Assembly: GCF_027595985.1 (NCBI RefSeq)
Contig: NC_073307.1
Location: 13,945,432 to 14,009,431 of the forward strand
DNA length: 64,000 nucleotides
From: Sorex araneus
Lineage: Eukaryota > Chordata > Mammalia > Eulipotyphla > Soricidae
Direction of reading: 5' to 3'
Each line of letters starts with the position of its first letter. Position 1 is the first letter of the stretch. The position numbers and the translations under genes were made by a program. Positions 12,451 to 22,062 of the stretch are shown here, piece after piece. The notes beneath the pieces were generated by a model. It was not told the DNA's origin, did not search any database, and saw nothing but the letters and a program-made list of their open reading frames with translations.

Positions 12451-12638
12451 TGGTTTTTTTTTTTTTTTTTTTTTGCTTTTGGATTATACCCAGCGATGCA
12501 CAGGGTTTACTCCTGGCTCTGCATTCAGGAATTACTCCTGGTGGGGCTCGGGGGACCATATGGAATGCTGGGAATCGAATCTGGGTTGGCTGTGTGCAAG
12601 GCAAACGCCCTACCCGCTGTGCTATGGATCCAGCCCTC
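12451..12638 (-). mobile_element. SOR-type SINE with long poly-T (poly-A on minus)
   Basis: A reverse-strand full copy beginning with an uninterrupted run of more than 20 T and ending GTGCTATGGATCCAGCC. TCCCATTGC at 12,441-12,449 and 12,639-12,647 is a target-site duplication. Confidence 0.9.
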
Positions 12639-13049
12639 TCCCATTGCTTATTTCATAACAACGATGCTATTCAAGAACTAAACTCATTGGGAAAAAAGAA
12701 ATACCTAATGCAAGCCAAAAGAAATTTGGTCAATTATTTGTTTTTGAAAACATATTAAGCAAATCTGCCAAGCCATGTCTGTAGTTTACAGACTTTCTGC
12801 AATGTTTTCCAATAAAATTTGTCATTTTTTTACTTCACTTATTAGTCTCCGCACCATTCTGAGGTCCATCTTTACATCGGGTATCAAGTATTGCACTCCT
12901 TAAAACTGACCAGTTTCCCTACATATAAAATGAGTTTGTCCTCTCCCTATTTATTTGTGGGACCGTGTTTTAAATGTGCTTACTTCACAAGTTTTTGTGT
13001 TAAGAAAATCTTTTCTGATTATGGTCAGCTGCTGAACTAATACTTGTTT

Positions 13050-13222
13050 TGTTGCTTTTGTTGGAGGGACTGTACCCAGCAGTGCTCAGGGCTTATTGCT
13101 GGCTCTGTGCTCTAGGATTACTCCTGTTGGTGACTTGAGGAAATTATATGTGGTGCCAGGGATTGAATCATGGTCGACAGCATGCAAGTGCCTAAACCCC
13201 TGCAATATCTCTCCAACCTTTC
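13050..13222 (-). mobile_element. SOR-type SINE, diverged
   Basis: A reverse-strand copy: GGACTGTACCCAGCAGTGCT, GGGATTGAATCATGGTCGAC, AGCATGCAAGTGCCTAAACC, ending TATCTCTCCAACC. Confidence 0.78.
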
Positions 13223-13260
13223 ATCATTACATTTTTTTTTTACTAGAAGTCATTTGGGGT

Positions 13261-13456
13261 TGACAGAGTATCGGGAATATTCTCTGCCATAGAGGCAAGG
13301 GGAGGGTGGGAAAGGGGGTGTATACCCGGGATATTGGTGGTGGGGAATGTGCAGTGGTGGAGGGATTGGTGTTTGATCATTGTGAGATTGTAACCCAAAC
13401 ATGAAAGCTTGTAACTATCTCACGGTGATTCAATAAATTTTTTTAAATTAAAAAAA
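13261..13456 (+). mobile_element. L1 3'-end insertion of 196 bp with perfect duplication
   Basis: Only the last part of the L1 3' UTR is present: GGGGAGGGTGGGAAAGGGGG, GGTGGAGGGATTGGTGTTTG, TCACGGTGATTCAATAAA. It is flanked by AGAAGTCATTTGGGGT at 13,245-13,260 and 13,457-13,472, a 16-bp target-site duplication. Confidence 0.88.
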
Positions 13457-13954
13457 AGAAGTCATTTGGGGTCATAGTTAGGGGGCCATTAGACCACTAA
13501 CAGTGATTGGTGGTTGGGTGGGTATTAAATTCAAAGCCTCACATATACCATACTTGTACTCTTAAAATGTGAGCTATTGCCCTAACCCATGGATTGTCTT
13601 TTACAAATTATAATTTAAGTACTTAATACATTCTAAATCTATATTTTCTGGTAATATAACAAAAATGATTTCTACCACTCCAAAAATATTTTAAATACTT
13701 TTAAGAGAAATATTTACAGAAGTTTTACTTTAAAAAATTATAATTTACCAGATTTTCTTCTACTGATGATGCTTTTACAAGAAATCTAAAAATTCTTTGC
13801 TAAAAACTCTTAGGTATTGAGAACCACCTTCCCAATCACTCTGCTTCTTGAAATTTTATACCTTACATTTTAATTCATGATTCATTTTAGAGATTATTGT
13901 TTTTGTAAAGTATAAAGATTTTTAATTTAAAATTTTTATTATAGTGTAGGTAAT

Positions 13955-14205
13955 GGGGCTGGAGCAACAGCATAGCAGTAAGGCGTTTGCCTTGCATGCG
14001 GCTGACCCGAGTTCAATTCCTCTGACCCTCTCGGAGAGCCCGGCAAGCTACCAAGAGTATCTCGACCGCGTGACAGAGCCTGACAAGCTACCCGTGGCAT
14101 ATTCGGTATGCCAAAAACAGTAACAACAAGTTTCAGAATGGAGACGTTACTGGTGCCCACTCAAGCAAATCAATGAGCAAGGGGATGACAGTGACAGTGA
14201 CAGTA
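13955..14205 (+). mobile_element. RTE-tailed SINE (tRNA head + RTE tail)
   Basis: The head GGGGCTGGAGCAACAGCATA carries A-box and B-box (AGTTCAATTCC) promoter elements. It is followed by CTCTCGGAGAGCCCGGCAAG, GGTATGCCAAAAACAGTAAC and the tail CAAGGGGATGACAGTGACAG. The flanks TAGGTAATG at 13,947-13,955 and 14,206-14,214 form a target-site duplication. There is no poly-A tail. Confidence 0.88.
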
Positions 14206-14666
14206 TAGGTAATGATAACAATAGTGTTAAAGTTTTATTACAAAGTTATTTTTGAGGGGTATTTGCCAATAGATATTGAAATCTATTAAATTGATCTTAT
14301 ATTTGGCAAATTCACTAAACTTTGGTGAATTTGAGTTGCTGTGATGCTTTTACGTAACAGTCTAAAATAAATTTTATGTCTTCAATGACATAACATGTTT
14401 CTCCCTTAAGGTGTAGCCAGACCTTTCACTCTATATTAAAATATTAAAACAAGGACAGCTTTATCTTATCCATAATCCTAATGAAAGAGCATCTAAGCTT
14501 CTCTATGAAGTATATTTGACATGAGGTGTCGATAATGTTCACCAAACCAGCGGTGGGGCTCAGGGGCATAGAATATGCCTTGCATGCATTAAACTCCAGT
14601 TCAGTCTTTGGCACTGCCAAGTGCTAATACAATGTTGCATACACCAAATTTAGAAAGTTCCGTTTT

Positions 14667-14850
14667 TGCACTGGAGTGATTGGACAGTGAGTAGGGCATT
14701 TGCCTTACATGCAGCCAAACGGGGTTTGATCCCCAGCATTTCATATGGTTTCCCAAGCACCACCAGCAGTAATTCTTGAGTGCAGAGCCAGTAATAACCC
14801 CTGTGCATCGCCAGGTGTGACCCAAAAAGCCAAAAAAGAAAATAATAATA
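14667..14850 (+). mobile_element. SOR-type SINE
   Basis: A + strand copy: TGCACTGGAGTGATTGGACA, B box GGTTTGATCCC, GCATTTCATATGGTTTCCCA, tail GTGACCCAAAAAGCC and A-rich end. A second, partial SINE head lies just upstream (about 14,553-14,640). Confidence 0.82.
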
Positions 14851-15117
14851 AGTTTCCTTTTTTCTAAGTTACCTTAATTTTTATTTTTAGTGATTGTTGT
14901 TCCTTATCATATGAATTTCGGTGAAGTTGAGATCATTATTTTTCTCCACTGTTTTTAATATGATTAAATATACTCATATACAGAGATAATTTTACATCAG
15001 AAAACCTATCTAAATTATAGACTACTTGATAGAGTTTTTTAATTAACACAATTGGCTACCATTTATTACTTTTTACTTCTCTGGCTATATGTGAAACATC
15101 TATAATTTTCTTGTATT

Positions 15118-15191
15118 ACTGTTGAGAGACGTTACTGGTGCCCACTCAAACAAATCGATGAGCAACGGGGTGACAGTGACAGTGACTGTTG
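15118..15191 (+). mobile_element. Solo RTE-derived tail with short target duplication
   Basis: Only the last 60 bp or so of the RTE-tailed family is present (GAGACGTTACTGGTGCCCAC through GATGAGCAACGGGGTGACAG). It is flanked by ACTGTTG at 15,118-15,124 and 15,185-15,191, a possible 7-bp target-site duplication. This looks like an extreme 5' truncation during target-primed reverse transcription. Confidence 0.6.
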
Positions 15192-16079
15192 CCTTATTTT
15201 TGAATCATGGTTTCATTGGCCTCATATAATAAGGTGACACCTTAGTTCTTTCATTACATCCCCAGTAACTCAGTAGAACTCATCTGTACACAATTGAATC
15301 TAAACTATTTTTATTATAATTTCAATTTATTTCAAGCTTAGTGGTCATGTCATTTTGTTGTTGTTTTTTTGCCAATTCTGACTTCCTGCAAGAAGCGTCA
15401 TTGCATCCAGTATGTTATTCAACACGATGGGACACTAAGAAAGTCAATCCTTCTAGGTCTCTATTGTTATAGAAAAAATAAGAAAACCTGAAAAACAACC
15501 TTGGTAAATTTTTGCTTTAATCCATATTAAAGTCAAAACAAAGTTAAAATTTTAAGCAAAGCAAAACAAAATAGACAAACAATAATGCTAGATGTTTTAA
15601 AACATCTTATAACAAAATCATTCTGGCAGGTTTACTTAGTACTCTGACCAAAACAGATAGTAAGGGAAGAACTTCTTGATATCAATTCAATATATTAAAC
15701 ATCCAATAAAACCAAAGGCACATAAGCATATGAAAAATCAAACCAAGTCCTTTCTCACAAATAAAATGCAAAAACAAAAAAAAAATCAGCTAACTCAAGA
15801 AACAAAGGAGTCTGTACAATGAGCTCAAAGAAATAATTGAGAAATTCACAAGTTAATAAAAATTCAATAGTCCAGGATAGAAGGCAGATAAAATGAAATC
15901 CTACCAAAATAGTCTTTTTAGCCATTTAATAAAGAGTGTTTACTCAAGATACACAAATAAAAAAGAAAGTCATGAAATGAAATTGTTATTATGACCATGG
16001 CTATCAGAATATAAAACACATGGAATTATACTTGTCCAGAACAAGTACGTTTCTAATTAGAATTTACTTGAGAATTGTG

Positions 16080-16217
16080 TTGTGGGGAGCTAGACCGTGT
16101 TTAGGGGTCACTCCTCATCTCACATTAGAGACCATATGCTACTGAGGATTGAATCTCCAAATGTTACTTGCAAAGCATGCACTCCAGCCCTTTGAGCCAT
16201 CTCTCCAGCCTCTCAGA
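16080..16217 (-). mobile_element. SOR-type SINE, diverged
   Basis: GGGGAGCTAGACCGTGTTTA, AGAGACCATATGCTACTGAG, GATTGAATCTCCAAATGTTA, ending GAGCCATCTCTCCAGCC. Confidence 0.7.
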
Positions 16218-16872
16218 TCTTAATTGAGTCAATTAATTTAGCTAAATAGGCAGGGTGAACTAGACAGAGTTGTGAAGAATGGAAGTAGGAAACAAGTTAT
16301 GTTTAACCAATATTTGGACTTCTATCAAACTTGAAAAGAAAAAAATAAACCTGCTTTCAGATGCAACCTACTGATCCACCCAGAGAATAGAAGATTGATT
16401 CCGGAGTGATTGAAAGGTAAAAAAAACAATTGAGTTGTCTGCTTATTTCAACTGGTGAAAGGAAGAAACACATTGATTTAAGGGCAATCTGTGCACCATG
16501 AATTGTAGTACAAAATGTAAAAATTGATTTATAAAAGAGACAATTTGATAAGAATGGAGAAGGGAAGTAATGTTTTTGCAATATAGCAGCTAGAGCTGAA
16601 TCCAAACACCCATGGGTTTTGGGATGACATTATTCTCTGTCTAAGAGATATGAAAAAGACAGCTAATTGCTTACACAACATTCACTCTCTCTTTCTAAAA
16701 ACAAAGCCACTAAGTTGTTGGGGTGGTGTAGCTAAAAGCAAACTATACTCATAATTTTAACTATATTGTTTGAAACTAAAATGGTCAAGAGAGAAGACTT
16801 TCTTTGCTTAGAGAATTCCAGAAAATTGTTGAATACCTATCTTCTCAATCTGGGAAATACAAATTCTGTATT

Positions 16873-16917
16873 GTACATTGTTGGGAGCACAGTGTTGGTA
16901 CATTGTTGGGAGCACAG
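16873..16917 (+). repeat. 25-bp period partial tandem repeat
   Basis: GTACATTGTTGGGAGCACAG occurs at 16,873-16,892 and again at 16,898-16,917, giving a 25-bp period over 1.8 copies. Confidence 0.9.
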
Positions 16918-17699
16918 ATTTTGTACCAAGCACCAGAATGTGTTCACAATAACAAAAATGAATTCAACTAGGAATTGATTACTGCCTGGCATCTCAGCCT
17001 CTCATGGGTCAGCCTATCAGTGATCTCTGCAGAAGTCACAGCAAGGTGATTTGTTGGTGAAACTGAGCATACACTGAGTGGATGGGGCTGAAAACTGAAA
17101 AGAAAACCAACAGAAGTGATTAGATAGGGTTGCTGGGCTAGTTCTTTCCACAAAGAGGGTGAACTCATCTGGAAGGCATATCACTTCCCAATCCCCCTTG
17201 GCGTCCTGCTAGTATGTATGCAGATGCGGTAGCTAACGTCCTTTTGTCATCGTGGAGTGATTTTGAAGGTGAGCCCGCAGTTAATGATGGAGAAACAGAG
17301 AGGTAGGAGTCTGGGCTGCAGATGATAACTACGAAATTATCCAGCTCAAGGCTGACAAATTTCAGCCTCATGCCAAGTGTGAGGCAAACATGCTATCTTA
17401 TTTCAAGCTACTATTTTTTTATAAATTACTTTACTAGCGACTATTTACAGTTGCAGTTGACTGACAGGGCTGGTGGGGACAATGGAAGGTAGCTTATTGT
17501 TAGGTTCTCCAAAGACTCATGTATGAAATTATGACAGGCAGAATAACAAATACTCTTTACACTGAGAAGGGCGTTGAAAGAAGCTACATGAAGATGTGGT
17601 GGTTTCCCTCTTCATTATTCAAGTTAATTATGTCAAAACTTGCCCCAATTTTTCCATCAAAGACAAGGCTATATTTTCAAATAATGCTCTACACTTGAT

Positions 17700-17806
17700 G
17701 GGATTTTAGTGATGATCTGAATTTTAAAATTAGACAACTTACCTTCCAAACCTGGTTCTAGATGCAAAAAGAAAAACTGGATAAATTGGACTTTATCAAA
17801 ATTATA
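17700..17806 (+). mobile_element. Old L1 ORF2 fragment
   Basis: AAAACTGGATAAATTGGACT followed by TTATCAAAATT corresponds to a conserved L1 ORF2 segment (KxDKLDFIKI). It is interrupted on the right by a SINE piece (about 17,807-17,896) and the RTE fragment. Confidence 0.55.
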
Positions 17807-17896
17807 GGGCTGGGAAGTGAGCACCTGCCTTGCATTTGAGGGTTCCTGGGTTAGATCCTTGATATGGTTGGAAAATGACAAAAAAGGGAGAAAAAA
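17807..17896 (+). mobile_element. SOR-type SINE, partial
   Basis: GGGCTGGGAAGTGAGCACCT, TGCCTTGCATTTGAGGGTTC and GGTTAGATCC are a SINE head; the body is shortened and ends in an A-rich tail that touches the RTE fragment. Confidence 0.6.
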
Positions 17897-18366
17897 GAGC
17901 AGGTGCCAGAAACGTCTCCATTCGTCTGTGTCACGTGCTAGTGTAGCCCAATGATATCTGCTTGCTCCAGGAACATGAAGAGCCTCAAACGATTCATTCA
18001 GGGTTTTGACGAAGAAGTCTGACCTTCTCGTAGGTGGATGGCCACACGGTCTTTTGATGTCCACTGAAATCCAGTCGGTAACAGCTCTAGTTCATTGTTC
18101 GTCTCTAAATCACATTACGTGTCCAGCCCATCTGATTTTTGATGCCTTGGCAAACGAGACAGCGTCCCCGATTCTTGATCGTCGAGGAAGGTCGGAACTC
18201 CAGATTCCTTCTCTCACTTGAGTGAAACGTGATACTCCAAGCATAGCTCTTTCAATCCCTCTTTGGGATACCCAAATAGTGTTCTCATCCTGTTTTCATA
18301 GGGCCCAGGTCTCTGAGGCGTATGTTAGTGCAGGAAGAACGGTCAAGTATCTAACAGTATCTAACC
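17897..18366 (-). mobile_element. RTE-clade LINE fragment (copy 2)
   Basis: A second reverse-strand copy of the RTE C-terminal region, aligning with copy 1 almost throughout. It carries SRIGDAVSFAKASKIRWAGH-like coding, DIKRPCGHPPTRRSDFFVKT and RYHWATLARDTDEWRR. It is 5'-truncated within about 50 bp of the same point as copy 1. It also lacks the final 40 bp, being cut off after the segment matching GGCACCTGCTC and abutting the A-rich tail of a SINE. It shares with copy 1 the in-frame TGA in the ETWAL*KQDEN segment (18,296-18,298). It lies inside an old L1 remnant. Confidence 0.87.
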
Positions 18367-19076
18367 TAAAAACAGAATCCTTAGACATCAACAAAAACAA
18401 CCAAGACAAAAGCATGTGAGAGATTTAAATAACATTTCTCAAAAAATATATATAAATATAAGCACATGGAAAAACATTCAACATCAAAAAATCTTTAGGC
18501 AATGGAAATGAAAATCTCAACCCACAGCTAATATTTACATAATAATGAAAAATAGAAGGTACAAGACAGGTATATTCACTTTAACTGCTCTTATTCAGCA
18601 CAGCATTACAAATCTCACAAATAAGGCAAGAAATAAATAAATCCAAATTGGAAAAGAAATCAAATTCTTTGTAGGTGTTACAATATTATACATATAAAAC
18701 TCCAAAGGCTTCTCAAACACAGAAAGTAGTATAGTACTGTGGTAGGCCACAAAATTAATGTACAAGATTCTTTCACATATCTATCCACAAACAACAAATC
18801 AGGAGGGAAAAAATCGGAAAACAGCACATTTATAATACATCAAAAAGAATGCCTGGGAATAAACATGAGAGCAAAAGGACTATACTATAAAAATTCTAAG
18901 ATTGCTCAAAGATCCTCTTACCGACAGCTTTATACAAATTCGGGACAGCTCTTATAAAAATTCCAATGGTATTTTTATAAAACAAATGCCACTAAAATTT
19001 GTATGGAATTATCGAAGACCCAAAATAGTTGGAGCTATATCCTGAGATGAAAAAATAGAGATATTCTTTTACTACA
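18367..19076 (+). mobile_element. Old L1 ORF2 remnant, part 1
   Basis: Strongly decayed L1 coding sequence. ACATTTCTCAAAAAATATAT and CACATGGAAAAACATTCAAC match the ORF2 3' region. From about 18,560, CAAGAAATAAATAAATCCAA, GTACAAGATTCTTTCACATA and TTTGTATGGAATTATCGAAG match the RT and downstream region. The order suggests two separate L1 insertions. Numerous stops and gaps are present. Confidence 0.65.
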
Positions 19077-19248
19077 GGGGCTGGGGAGATATTAAGGGAG
19101 GTAAGACACCTGCCTTACACATGGCAGACCTGAGTTCCATCCCCAGCGCTACATACAGAACCTTAAGCATCAGCAGAAGTGACCACCAGGCAGAACAGAA
19201 GGAAGCCCTTAGTGTGTATTACTGGGTGGCACTCAAAAAGAAAACAGG
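19077..19248 (+). mobile_element. SOR-type SINE inside old L1
   Basis: GGGGCTGGGGAGATATTAAG, TGCCTTACACATGGCAGACC, GAGTTCCATCCCCAGCGC and a body ending in GGTGGCACTCAAAAAG. It splits the L1 remnant. Confidence 0.75.
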
Positions 19249-19817
19249 CAAGAAATTTCTCTGCAAAAGTAGTAGCAATCAAAACAATACGATGCTGGAA
19301 TACGCAGAGGCACAATGGAACATTTCTGAGATACCAGAATTTAACATTTCTATATAGGAAGAGTAAATTTACTACAAAGGAATAAAAGCATATAATGAAC
19401 AAAGTAAAGACTTGTCAACAAGTAGTGTTGAGAATACTGCATAGTATTGTGCTGGAAAATGAATGAAGACGAAGTACAGAGACTCAAATGTATTAAAGAC
19501 TTAAATACAAGACCTGAAATGCACCATAACCTCCCCTAAACAAAATAACAATGGTGATTCATTCAATGAAACTGACTTTATAGACAAGTCTTTGGCAAAG
19601 GCAATAAGCAAATGGCAAAGAAAACAAGTAAAAATATGCAAATAGGACATCAAATTAAAAGGCTTCCACATAGAGCCATTATTTTTTTAAAAGAAGACAT
19701 CCTGCTGAATAGCATATTCAATATTTGAATATAAATGTATTTGACAAGAAGTTAACATCCAAGATATATAAAGAATTCATGCGACTCAACAACAACAAAA
19801 TATTCCAATAAAAATAA
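19249..19817 (+). mobile_element. Old L1 ORF2 remnant, part 2
   Basis: GCAATCAAAACAATACGATG, GACTTAAATACAAGACCTGA, CCAAGATATATAAAGAATTC and AAAATAAATGGCTGAG follow the ORF2 order after the RT domain. Full of stops. Confidence 0.65.
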
Positions 19818-19965
19818 ATGGCTGAGGCCGTCCTGGGGTGCTCAATCCCTGGCATCCCATATGGTCAACTGAGCCTGCCAAGAGTAATTGTTGAGTACAG
19901 AGCCAGGAGTAACCTCTGAGCACCACTGAGTGTGGCCCAAAAACAACACAAAACAAAAATGGCAG
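19818..19965 (+). mobile_element. SOR-type SINE, head missing
   Basis: Only the body is clear: GCTCAATCCCTGGCATCCCA, TATGGTCAACTGAGCCTGCC, GAGTACAGAGCCAGGAGTAA, and GTGTGGCCCAAAAAC with a CAAAA-rich tail. Confidence 0.72.
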
Positions 19966-20330
19966 GAGAATTTAGTAGATACCTCTTCAAAGAAGCATAC
20001 AGCTAGCCAGGAGTCAAATGGGAAAATAATCATTATCACTTGCTAGGAAATATAAAGCAAAATCACACCATGACATGACCTTTTCCAAGTGTTTTTGACA
20101 GAGGCCATCTCAGAAACTGTGTGAGGGTTGGGGTGAAAAGGACTCCCGGTACTGTTGCTAGAGAGGTGAATTGCTACAATTTTTGTGTAGAACATGGAGG
20201 CTTCTCAAAATAATAAACAGATCTACCATATGGTACAGAAATTCTACTTCTATGTACCTACCCGACGAAATAAATATACGCACTGATCTAAGCACTTACT
20301 GTTTTTTCCTTCAGATCTTTTGTTCTAACG
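19966..20330 (+). mobile_element. Old L1 ORF2 remnant, part 3
   Basis: GATACCTCTTCAAAGAAGCA, CAAAATCACACCATGACATG and TCTACCATATGGTACAGAAA resemble the last third of L1 ORF2. Decayed; the right boundary is uncertain. Confidence 0.5.
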
Positions 20331-20799
20331 ATGTTGATCAAAATGAAGCAAAAGCACGAAGATGTATTTGCTCAACAAGCAAATACTTGTTCTTGAGTCT
20401 TAAGCCTTAAGTCATAACAAGTCGTAAGCCTTATCAGAAGCAATATTTGTGCTGTTCGATTCTGATTTTTGTAAAAAAAATTAAAAAGGAACATCAGAAC
20501 AAAGTTTAGCAGTACAACAGGTGAGCATGTTTCTTGCTTGATCCAAGCCAGCATATCACCATCTCCAATTCAATTCATTTTGAATAGTTTCATTTGGAAA
20601 CTGAAAGGATGGGCAGAAAAGCCTCAGACTAACTATCAATTAAAATTCTCTTTTGCTAGGAAAACCTGGGAGATAATGAATAGCACTGTCTCCAAGGGGA
20701 TAACAATGGCAAGATACATACACAGAGCATTTTGAAAAATTGTTTATGAGTAATATGAATTCACAAGGCTGTGTCAGTTAAGGTTTCTGGATTATTTTT

Positions 20800-20998
20800 G
20801 GTTCTGTTTTTTGTTTTTTGGGTGGGAGCACACTGGCTGTGCTCAGAGCTAACTTCTGGCTCTGTGCTCATATATCACCCTTGGCAGTACATGGAAGATT
20901 GTAAGTGGTGCCATGAGTAAAACCATGGTTTGCTCTTAATATTAAGAAGATTAGAGCAAAGCACATATTTTAAACCCTGTACCACCTCTCTGCCCCAG
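20800..20998 (-). mobile_element. SOR-type SINE, diverged
   Basis: GGTTCTGTTTTTTGTTTTTT, GGCTGTGCTCAGAGCTAACT, TCTGGCTCTGTGCTCATATA, ending CCTGTACCACCTCTCTGCCCC, with extra AT-rich bases in the head region. Confidence 0.7.
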
Positions 20999-21770
20999 TT
21001 TAAAACACATTTAACTGAAATATTAAAATTCAGAAAAGCAGAACAATAGGATGTCTTGAAACTACAGGACTCAGCCACTTTCTTTGGGATCAGGGAGACA
21101 AAGTAAAATGTGGGAAATACTGAAATTAAAATTTTGAGTTGAGTGCACCACAAAGACCTTAGCAAATAGACTATTCCTTCACTGGAGCAGGAATCTGACT
21201 TTGGAGAGGAAATCTCATGGTACAGGGATTCATCCTTAAAGATGCCCAATCCGGATGTTATTGTTCCTAAAGGTCATGATGAGACCTCAATCTCCAAAGA
21301 CTGAAGAATTTTCAAACTGAATTCAATTACTTCTATCAATAAATAAAGTTCCAGGGTCCTATTGAAGAAATGAGACTGTTATGATACAGACAAAACCCCC
21401 AACTGATGTAAGAAGGACCTCCAGCTTTGCAATGCTTTCTAGTGCCAGCTCAGTCTTGCAAGGCGAGAGTTAATATTACAAAGTGGAACCTGGAGGGGGG
21501 GATATGAACTTGAAACACAATAGCTGAATGAATAACTGGTGCAATTTACCACTCAATATCTCTTCACACTTTTTCTACCTATACTCAAACTTTTATTCAG
21601 TAACAAAAATAACTCCTAATTTGTACCTAATGTGATGAAGCAATTCTTTAGGAAAATAAAGGCATGCTTTTCTTCTCCCCAAAATATGGAGCTGCAACAT
21701 CAAAAGATTCTTTAGTGATCTCCAGCAAAATTTGTTTAAGATTAGAACAAAAAGGAAAATAATGGAAAGT

Positions 21771-21805
<35 letters not shown>
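21771..21805 (+). repeat. AC dinucleotide microsatellite
   Basis: An uninterrupted run of CA repeats over about 33 bp in otherwise AT-rich unique DNA. Confidence 0.95.
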
Positions 21806-21809
<4 letters not shown>

Positions 21810-21871
21810 AGACAGAAGCTCTATATAGCTACCATTGCCTTCTGTATAGTTACTGTAGCCTTCATTTTCTA

Positions 21872-22062
21872 ATGATCATATCATCATCACCATCATCATC
21901 CCGTTGATCGTCAAATTTCTCTAGCGGTCTCAGTAACGCCTCCATTCATTGCCCTAGCCCTGAGATTTTAGTAGCCTCTCTCAACTTGTCCTTCCCAACG
22001 ATGCTGCATTGGAGGCTCTTTCAAGGTCAGGGGAATGAGACACAGCTTGTTACTGGTCATGA
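21872..22062 (-). mobile_element. RTE-tailed element, 3' 190 bp
   Basis: A reverse-strand truncated copy. It has a CAT-rich tail, CCCGTTGATCGTCAAATTTC, GCCCTGAGATTTTAGTAGCC, GGAGGCTCTTTCAAGGTCAG and AATGAGACACAGCTTGTTAC. It corresponds to the last part of the long element and stops at the GTTACTG motif. Confidence 0.7.

Larger units (their letters stand above)
9831..13049. other. Intergenic: remainder of 9,831-13,049
   Basis: 9,831-10,924 is AT-rich with a purine-rich patch; 11,428-12,440 and 12,648-13,049 look unique. No coding signal. Confidence 0.6.
13473..17699. other. Intergenic: remainder of 13,473-17,699
   Basis: 13,473-13,946, 14,215-14,552, 14,851-15,117 and 15,192-16,079 are AT-rich with no feature seen. 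16,218-17,699 is unique-looking apart from the 25-bp repeat. Confidence 0.6.
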
